The position numbers were made by a program, and so were the translations under genes. Positions 58,939 to 64,000 of a DNA stretch of 64,000 nt are shown piece after piece (the stretch's first letter is position 1; every line of letters begins with the position of its first letter). Under the pieces are notes generated by a model. That model was not told the DNA's origin. It made no database searches and worked only from the letters and a program-made list of their open reading frames with translations. The stretch comes from JBCBEX01 sp038528235 (GTDB taxonomy: Bacteria > Bacteroidota > Rhodothermia > Rhodothermales > Rubricoccaceae), in NCBI GenBank assembly GCA_038528235.1, contig JBCBEX010000008.1:24552-88551 (forward strand). The letters run 5' to 3'.

Positions 58939-60183
58939 TCAGGTGACCGGCCCTGCGTGTATCGGCGCCTCAAACGCGTGATGTGAGCCGGACCGAATCG
59001 CCGCGGCGATTTCGTCAAGGGCGCGTTCCACCTCGGCGGTCGTGTTCCACACCCACGGGGCCAAGCGCAGAAATCGCCCCTGTCGGCTGTCGGTGTAGAC
59101 GCCGCGCGTCTTGAGGTACTCGCAGAGCCGATCGGCCGCCGCGACCTCGAAGATGACCATCGCGCTGCGCCGCTCAGGCTCGCGGGGGGAGCGGAGACGC
59201 AACCCTGCCGCCTCCGCACGCTCAATGACGATCTCCGTTTTTGCAAGCGAGTCTGCGCGCACGGCGTCGAGGCCGGTTTCGAGGAGCACACGAACCCCCT
59301 CGACAGCATGGTAGAGCGAGGCCACGGCCGTCGTTCCACCGAGGAAGCGCCGCCGCACCTCGGGGTGGGGTAGGGGTGCGGCCGCGAAGCCGAACGGGTC
59401 GGCGTCGCCGAACCAGCCCGTGAGCGCGGGCGTGAGGTCGAGCCCCGCGCGCACATATAGAATCCCGTTGCCGGACGAGCCGCTCGCCTCCTTGAGCAGC
59501 CCGCCCACGTAGGCGTCGGCGCCCAGCCCCAGCACGTCGATGGGCATGGTCGCGTTGGCGTGGTAGCCGTCGAGGACGAAGAGCCCGCCGTGTCGGTGTG
59601 CAGTGGTGGCAACGTCTTGGAGGAACGCATCGGGCAAGCGCTCGCCGGTCGTGAAGCCAACGTGGCTCAGAAACACCCAGGCCGTCTTCGGTCCGATGGC
59701 GTCGAGCACGGCCTGCCGGTCTACGAATCCGTCAGCACCGGGAGGGACGACGCGCAGGTCGTAGCCGCGCACGGCCGCCCACTGCCGCGCCGAGTGCTGG
59801 ACCGACGGGAACGCCGTGGCCGAGATCACGACTTCGTTGCGACCCGTTGCGAACGGCTCCGGCGCGGACAGCAGGCATTGGACCGACCAGTGCGCGTTGG
59901 GTTGCATCGTGCAGGTCCCGGCGGGCGCGCCGAGCAGCCGTGCCACGAAGCGGTCACCGAGGTAGGTCGGCAGCGTCCACCACCCGACGGGCGTCCCGTC
60001 GGCAGGGTCCCAGTGATTGGGGACCTCGTTCCAGGCGTCGACGCCGTGTGTCTGCCAGTCCTCGGCAAACCGCTGCATCATCGCCGGGACGGTCGCGGGC
60101 ATCAGCCCATGTGTGAACGCCCGGAGTTCGATGGCGGGTGATCCATCCGGGCTGGGCGGGATGACAAAGCGGTCGCGGAGCAT
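58939..60183 (-). CDS. Kynureninase-like PLP-dependent enzyme (aminotransferase class V fold)
   Basis: The 414-residue protein follows the kynureninase pattern: WQTHGVDAWNEVPNHW early, a phosphate/substrate helix after TCTMQPNAHWSVQCLLSA, VVISATAFPSVQHSA, LSHVGFTTGERLPD, the PLP-binding Asp and His in FVLDGYHANATMPIDV, and the Schiff-base Lys in VGGLLKEASGSSGNG. The length equals that of KynU. It would cleave kynurenine or 3-hydroxykynurenine, or a related beta-keto amino acid. None of the other tryptophan-to-NAD genes are near, so the pathway role is open. It is a single gene. Confidence 0.82.
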   Translation of the reverse strand: MLRDRFVIPPSPDGSPAIELRAFTHGLMPATVPAMMQRFAEDWQTHGVDAWNEVPNHWDPADGTPVGWWTLPTYLGDRFVARLLGAPAGTCTMQPNAHWSVQCLLSAPEPFATGRNEVVISATAFPSVQHSARQWAAVRGYDLRVVPPGADGFVDRQAVLDAIGPKTAWVFLSHVGFTTGERLPDAFLQDVATTAHRHGGLFVLDGYHANATMPIDVLGLGADAYVGGLLKEASGSSGNGILYVRAGLDLTPALTGWFGDADPFGFAAAPLPHPEVRRRFLGGTTAVASLYHAVEGVRVLLETGLDAVRADSLAKTEIVIERAEAAGLRLRSPREPERRSAMVIFEVAAADRLCEYLKTRGVYTDSRQGRFLRLAPWVWNTTAEVERALDEIAAAIRSGSHHAFEAPIHAGPVT

Positions 60184-60335
60184 GGGGGAGTGCGGCGGTG
60201 TCGCGGAGAACGGGTGAGGCCGTGAAAGCTATGGAACGGGCATCGCACCTGAATCGCTCCAGAAGTTGTCTAACAGTACTGTCGCCGGTCTTCGCTCAAC
60301 ACCGCCGCACCGCAAAACGGCCACACCGCCACACC

Positions 60336-60374
60336 AAAAAAGGCAGGCCCCGCCGCGAAGGGCGTGGGCCTGCC
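60336..60374 (-). terminator. Terminator of the rplU-rpmA operon
   Basis: GGCAGGCCC (60342-60350) pairs perfectly with GGGCCTGCC (60366-60374); on the minus strand six T follow. It lies 25 bp past the rpmA stop. Confidence 0.9.
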
Positions 60375-60398
60375 AAACAAGTCCGTCGGACCTCGGAG

Positions 60399-60659
60399 CT
60401 ACGCTTCGACGGGATCGACGTGGACAAACTTGCGGTTGCCGCGCGAGCGGGCGAAGCGGACGGTGCCCGTCGCCGTGGCGAAGAGCGTGTCGTCGCCGCC
60501 GCGGCCCACGTTGGTGCCGGGGTGGAACTTCGTGCCGCGCTGGCGGACGATGATCGAGCCGGCCTGGACGAACGTGCCGCCGTAGGCCTTCACGCCGAGC
60601 ATCTTCGGGTTGGAGTCGCGCCCGTTCTTTGTCGAGCCTACGCCTTTCTTATGTGCCAT
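60399..60659 (-). CDS. rpmA: 50S ribosomal protein bL27
   Basis: The 86-residue protein starts MAHKKGVGSTKNGRDS, without the extra cleaved N-terminus seen in Firmicutes. It keeps the bL27 core LGVKAYGGTFVQAGSIIVRQRGTKFHPGTNVGRG and closing GNRKFVHV. The N-terminus reaches the peptidyl-transferase centre. It is the second gene of the rplU-rpmA operon, after a 107-bp spacer containing an inverted repeat. Confidence 0.97.
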   Translation of the reverse strand: MAHKKGVGSTKNGRDSNPKMLGVKAYGGTFVQAGSIIVRQRGTKFHPGTNVGRGGDDTLFATATGTVRFARSRGNRKFVHVDPVEA

Positions 60660-60692
60660 GAGAGGGTTCGGTTACGTGTGAGTGTCAGGGGT

Positions 60693-60758
60693 CAAGTGCC
60701 AGGTAACAAGTGGAGGGCGACTGGCGAGGCCTCCTTGACACTTGCCACGTGTCACTTG
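60693..60758. repeat. Inverted CAAGTG-unit repeat between rplU and rpmA
   Basis: CAAGTGCCAGGTAACAAGTG (60693-60712) faces CACTTGCCACGTGTCACTTG (60739-60758); the arms match at 16 of 20 positions. Within each arm CAAGTG itself is repeated. It can form a stem in the operon mRNA. Confidence 0.6.
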
Positions 60759-60766
60759 CTTCTCAT

Positions 60767-61078
60767 CTAGTTGACGCTGAGCGCCTTGATGGCGATCTGC
60801 GTGTAGGGCTGGCGGTGGCCGTTCTTGACGCGGTAGCCCTTGCGGCGCTTCTTCTTGAAGACGATGATCTTGTCGCCCTTGACGTGGTCGAGGACTTCGG
60901 CGGTGACGGAGGCGCCTTCCACGGTGGGGGTGCCCACGGCGACGCCGTTGCCGGAGGTGAGGAGGACGCGGTCGAAGGTGACCTCGTCGCCGATCTCGGC
61001 GTTCAGGCGGGGGACGTAGAGCTTGGCGTCCTGCTCGACCTTGAACTGCTTTCCGGCGATTTCTACGATAGCGTACAT
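60767..61078 (-). CDS. rplU: 50S ribosomal protein bL21
   Basis: ATG 61078 gives MYAIVEIAGKQFKVEQD, the universal bL21 start; the longer frame is rejected. The 103 residues end with KGDKIIVFKKKRRKGYRVKNGHRQPYTQIAI, the rRNA-binding tail. It is the first gene of the rplU-rpmA operon. A TATATT box at 61167-61162 (minus strand) lies 84 bp upstream and could be its -10, but no good -35 accompanies it. Confidence 0.97.
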   Translation of the reverse strand: MYAIVEIAGKQFKVEQDAKLYVPRLNAEIGDEVTFDRVLLTSGNGVAVGTPTVEGASVTAEVLDHVKGDKIIVFKKKRRKGYRVKNGHRQPYTQIAIKALSVN

Positions 61079-61324
61079 GGTGCTGCGGCTTGGTTGAGCC
61101 TGGCGAGAGGCGAGACAGCGGATCCCACCACGCCAGGCGCGAGCGAATGGCAAAGGCTTCTAATATAGAAAGCCCGCTCCCGCGTTCCATCGCGAGGCCT
61201 CGGATTCTCCGTGAAGGGGCAGGCACGCAGGCCATCGAAACGAAGTGCCCTCGCCGATGGTGGAAGCCTACCTTCCCTCGCGCCCCGTCGCCTCGCTGCC
61301 CATCTCGCTCCCTCACATCGGCTC

Positions 61325-62617
61325 ATGACTGCCACACTCCTCACCGTCGGCGACGAACTGCTCATCGGGCAAGTCACCAACACCAACGCCGCCTGGCTCG
61401 GCGATCAGCTCAGCCTCGCGGGCTTCGATGTGCGGCGTCACGTCACCGTGGGCGACAGCGTCGTCGACATCACGCGGGCGCTGGACGAAGGCTTCGCCGC
61501 AGGGACCCTCGTGGTCGTGACGGGCGGGCTCGGGCCCACGCACGACGACGTGACGAAGAAGGTCGTCGCGGACTACTTCGGCAAAGACATGCACGCCGAC
61601 GAGGGGCTCGAAGCGCAGATCGCCGCGCGCTACGAGGAGCGGGGGCGGCCCGTCCCGCCGAGCACCAAGCTGATGGCGCTCGTCCCCGACGACTTCGAGC
61701 AACTCGACAATCCCATCGGGACGGCGGCGGGGCTGTGGTATGCCGACGAGCACCAAGGCCGTGCCCGCATCGTGGCCGTGATGCCGGGCGTGCCCTACGA
61801 GATGGAGGCGATCACCAAGACGGCGCTGCTGCCCAGGCTGCGCGAGGCACACGACGGCCTCGTGATCCTCCACCGGACGCTGCTGACCGTCGGCTATGGT
61901 GAGACGATGCTTGCGGAGCGCCTCGGCGCCGACGTCGGCGACCTCGCCCCGTATCTCAACGAGGACCACCTTGGGCTGGCCTACCTCCCCGGATCGGGGG
62001 GCGTTCGGCTCCGTTTGACCGCTACGGGTGACGACCGCGAGGAAGCGCAGGCGCGCCTCGACCGGTTCGCCGCGTTCGTGCACGACCGCCTGGGCGACGC
62101 GATCTACGGCGAGGGCGACGACACTCTCGAAGCCATCGTCGGCGCGATGCTGAGGGCGCGCGGACTCACCGTGGCGGTCGCCGAGAGCTGCACTGGGGGG
62201 CGTGTGATGGAGCAACTCGTGCGTGTGTCGGGGGCCTCGGCCTACCTCAAAGGCGGCATCGTGGCCTACTGCAACGAAGTCAAGCGCGATCTCCTCGGGG
62301 TGAACGCCGACGACCTCAGCGAGCACGGCGCGGTCAGTGAGCCGGTGGTGAAGCAGATGGCCGCTGGCGCTCGGGCACGCCTCGGCACCGACGTCGCGCT
62401 GGCCACGAGCGGCATCGCTGGTCCCACCGGCGGCACGCCGGGGAAGCCTGTAGGGACGCTGTGGCTCGCCTACGCCGACGAGGCCGACACGTACGCGGTG
62501 CGCCTCACGCTGACCAAGAACCGGGCGCTCAACTTGCGCCTCTCCACAATGGCAGCGCTCAATCTGCTCCGGCGGCAGTTGCTCCGTCGCGTGCCCCAAC
62601 CAGCCGCATCCCTATGA
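61325..62617 (+). CDS. cinA: CinA-type competence/damage-inducible protein (MoCF plus PncC domains)
   Basis: ATG 61325 starts MTATLLTVGDELLIGQVTNTNAAWLG; the longer frame is non-coding. The 430-residue protein has an N-terminal MoCF-like/ADP-ribose pyrophosphatase domain (~1-170; VVTGGLGPTHDDVTKKVVA, MPGVPYEMEAI) and a C-terminal NMN deamidase domain (~270-430; VAVAESCTGGRVMEQLV, KGGIVAYCNEVKRDLLGV, ATSGIAGPTGGTPGKPVGTLW) with its Ser and Lys residues. It recycles pyridine nucleotides. Its stop overlaps the next ATG. Confidence 0.94.
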   Translation: MTATLLTVGDELLIGQVTNTNAAWLGDQLSLAGFDVRRHVTVGDSVVDITRALDEGFAAGTLVVVTGGLGPTHDDVTKKVVADYFGKDMHADEGLEAQIAARYEERGRPVPPSTKLMALVPDDFEQLDNPIGTAAGLWYADEHQGRARIVAVMPGVPYEMEAITKTALLPRLREAHDGLVILHRTLLTVGYGETMLAERLGADVGDLAPYLNEDHLGLAYLPGSGGVRLRLTATGDDREEAQARLDRFAAFVHDRLGDAIYGEGDDTLEAIVGAMLRARGLTVAVAESCTGGRVMEQLVRVSGASAYLKGGIVAYCNEVKRDLLGVNADDLSEHGAVSEPVVKQMAAGARARLGTDVALATSGIAGPTGGTPGKPVGTLWLAYADEADTYAVRLTLTKNRALNLRLSTMAALNLLRRQLLRRVPQPAASL

Positions 62618-63144
62618 CCCGCACCGCCCTCAACGATGTTGCTCTGAGAGCGGTACGTCTTGCTCTACTCCTTGCAGCCACGCTCGGCGCAGGGGCCGTC
62701 GCCCAGGCTCAACAACCGTCCGGCCCGGCCTCGCCCGAGCACGATCGCGGGTGGATGACGGCCGGCATGGGTGTCGGCGGGCCGGGACTCTTCCCCCTTG
62801 CGTTGACCGCAAACGTTGGGCGAACGCGCGTCCTACAGGTAGGCCTGCGTAGCCATATTCGCTCGCTGCTCTTCAACAATGCGCTCACGATGGCCTCCGT
62901 GTCTGTCGGCCGGTCCTGGGTGGACCGATGGACGCGCACGGCGCTCACCGTCGGCCCTGCGTACGTGTGGAGCCAGGGCGATCGTTTCGAGTCGGTGTCT
63001 ACGGTGGGCCTGATGCTCGGGGGGCAGGCGATGGCCACACCGATCCCGGAGGTGGGCATCGGGCTGGACGCCTACGTGAACCTTAATGTCGCCGAGCCCA
63101 CGTACGGTGTGGCGTTCGTGATCGTCATCGACGGCAACAAGTGA
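62614..63144 (+). CDS. Small exported beta-strand-rich protein (paralogue of 7801-8352)
   Basis: ATG 62614 overlaps the cinA stop (ATGA), so the gene is translationally coupled to it. A signal peptide (~1-33, VAQAQ) is followed by ~145 residues of alternating strands (GWMTAGMGVGGPGLFPLALTANVG, ALTVGPAYVWSQGD, VGIGLDAYVNLN, YGVAFVIVID). The same order and closing strands occur in the gene at 7801, so both belong to an unnamed exported family. The end of the gene is the first unit of a 17-bp triplication. Confidence 0.72.
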   Translation: MTRTALNDVALRAVRLALLLAATLGAGAVAQAQQPSGPASPEHDRGWMTAGMGVGGPGLFPLALTANVGRTRVLQVGLRSHIRSLLFNNALTMASVSVGRSWVDRWTRTALTVGPAYVWSQGDRFESVSTVGLMLGGQAMATPIPEVGIGLDAYVNLNVAEPTYGVAFVIVIDGNK

Positions 63145-63177
63145 TCGACGGCAACAAGTGATCGACGGCAACACGTA
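63127..63177 (+). repeat. 17-bp tandem triplication at a gene end
   Basis: ATCGACGGCAACAAGTG occurs at 63127-63143 and 63144-63160; a third copy at 63161-63177 has diverged at its last few bases. The first copy encodes the last residues of the exported protein and contributes the TG-A of its stop. Confidence 0.85.
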
Positions 63178-63185
63178 GAGGCCCC

Positions 63186-63890
63186 ATGCGCGACTACTTC
63201 GAACAGCGAGATGCGGAGGGCGAGCCGAAACGCCCGCCGCTCAAGGATGGGACGATCACGCGGCTGGTGCAGCAGAAGAAGAACACCGACCGCGTCTCCG
63301 TCTTCCTCGACGGCGCGTTTGCGTTTGGGCTTACGAAGGACCTCGCCCTGACCGAAGGCCTGCGCAAGGACCGTATGCTCACGGTCGCCGAACAGGAGGT
63401 GCTGCTCACCCGCGACGAGGCGTTGCGAGCGCGGCGCAAGGCGCTTGACTACCTCAGCTACAAGGCACGCACCTCCACCGAGGTGCGCCGCAAGCTGCGC
63501 GACACCGGGTTTGGCGAGGACGCCGTCGAGGAGGCGGTGGCGCGCATGGAGGAGCTTGGCTACCTCGACGACGAGGCCTACGCCAAGGCGTATGCGCGCG
63601 GTCGATTCTCAGGGCGGGGCTATGGGCCGCAGCGCATCCGGGCCGACCTGATGAAGCGGGGCCTGGACCGCCGGGTGATCGACGCGGCGCTGGAGGAGTT
63701 TGCCGAGCCCGACGACCTCTACGAGGCGGCGCTGCGCCACGGCCAGAAACGGTGGGATCGACTGGCGAGCGAGCCCGACGCACGCAAGCGCCGCAAGAAA
63801 ACCTACGATTTCCTGCTCCGACGCGGCTACGGCTTCGACACCGCTCGCCGCGTGCTCGAAACGCTGGAGCGCGACGGGCGAGAAGGGTAG
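63186..63890 (+). CDS. recX: RecX-family regulatory protein
   Basis: The 234-residue protein has an N-terminal lead with VSVFLDGAFAFGLTKDLAL, then three-helix RecX repeats: ARRKALDYLSYKARTSTEVRRKLRDTGF, VEEAVARMEELGYLDDEAYAKAYARGRF and YGPQRIRADLMKRGLDRRVIDAALEEF, ending DFLLRRGYGFDTARRVLETL. RecX binds RecA filaments and restrains recombination and the SOS response. recA is not adjacent. It is followed by a 7-bp tandem array at the window end. Confidence 0.92.
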   Translation: MRDYFEQRDAEGEPKRPPLKDGTITRLVQQKKNTDRVSVFLDGAFAFGLTKDLALTEGLRKDRMLTVAEQEVLLTRDEALRARRKALDYLSYKARTSTEVRRKLRDTGFGEDAVEEAVARMEELGYLDDEAYAKAYARGRFSGRGYGPQRIRADLMKRGLDRRVIDAALEEFAEPDDLYEAALRHGQKRWDRLASEPDARKRRKKTYDFLLRRGYGFDTARRVLETLERDGREG

Positions 63891-63934
63891 CGCGTGGTAC
63901 CATAACTGTAAGCGCCCTGTCGGTGAAGCGGGGC

Positions 63935-64000
63935 ACCTTCGACCTTCGACCTTCGACCTTCGACCTTCGACCTTCGACCTTCGACCTTCGACCTTCGACC
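63935..64000. repeat. 7-bp tandem array (ACCTTCG)n running off the window
   Basis: Unit ACCTTCG repeats perfectly about nine times from 63935 to the last base, starting 45 bp after the recX stop. Its true length and right-hand flank are outside the window. Confidence 0.9.

Noticed and set aside
63935..64000. CRISPR array
   Set aside because: Units are 7 bp and contiguous with no spacers, so this is a simple tandem repeat.
1..64000. tRNA and rRNA genes
   Set aside because: No T-loop-like GTTCGAATC blocks with cloverleaf context and no rRNA-like conserved stretches were seen in the intergenic regions.

Overview
The window looks like chromosome from a GC-rich member of the Rhodothermota/Bacteroidota, close to marine Rhodothermales. 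This is inferred from several features: a secreted protein with a type IX secretion (Por) C-terminal sorting domain; a one-protein hybrid two-component system of Reg_prop, Y_Y_Y, histidine kinase, receiver and AraC domains; many lipoproteins; an HPr kinase; and promoters with the Bacteroidota -7 element TAnnTTTG. No rRNA, tRNA or CRISPR array was found.

Layout. 1-7.2 kb is a plus-strand operon for an extracellular beta-glucan: two outer-membrane barrels (the first cut by the window edge), two lipoproteins with carbohydrate-binding-like folds, a clan GH-A glycosidase and a GH16 laminarinase-type lipoprotein, closed by a terminator. 7.2-10.5 kb holds hpf, a small exported protein and topA. 10.6-13.9 kb is a more A/T-rich accessory patch: an IS1595-family transposase, a tail-to-tail SHOCT-like small ORF, a 37-residue Arg/Val repeat microprotein, a winged-helix-like orphan, an orphan lipoprotein and a palindromic GTCATCCTGA element. 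13.9-19 kb carries a HEAT-cyclophilin lipoprotein, a blue-copper lipoprotein, a MoxR ATPase and hprK. 19-27 kb is a pair formed by a giant T9SS cargo and its neighbouring hybrid regulator. 27.5-36.8 kb holds envelope and signalling genes: an M23 peptidase, a DUF2795-like protein, an Omp85 protein, a hybrid kinase with Hpt, a CPBP protease and a cyclic-nucleotide-binding protein.

37-49 kb contains rlmD, an acid-ceramidase/NAAA-like hydrolase, recQ, sppA, a Nudix hydrolase with an overlapping SDR gene, an SCP2 protein, an RlpA lipoprotein, a class D beta-lactamase and rfbB. 49-64 kb contains polA, an aldo/keto reductase with a divergent LysR regulator, ppiD, a FliA-type sigma factor with a small membrane protein, a kynureninase-like enzyme, rplU-rpmA, cinA, a second copy of the small exported protein family and recX. 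The window ends inside a 7-bp tandem array.

The features least explained by known gene families are: (a) short-unit, locus-specific repeats with dyad symmetry at gene boundaries; (b) inverted GTCATCCTGA elements, one of which supplies a gene's start codon; (c) the 37-residue VRVT-repeat microprotein between hairpins; and (d) the beta-glucan locus, which shows no SusC/SusD pair in the visible part. Start sites were moved inward from the longest frame wherever a signal peptide, lipobox or family N-terminus dictated it.
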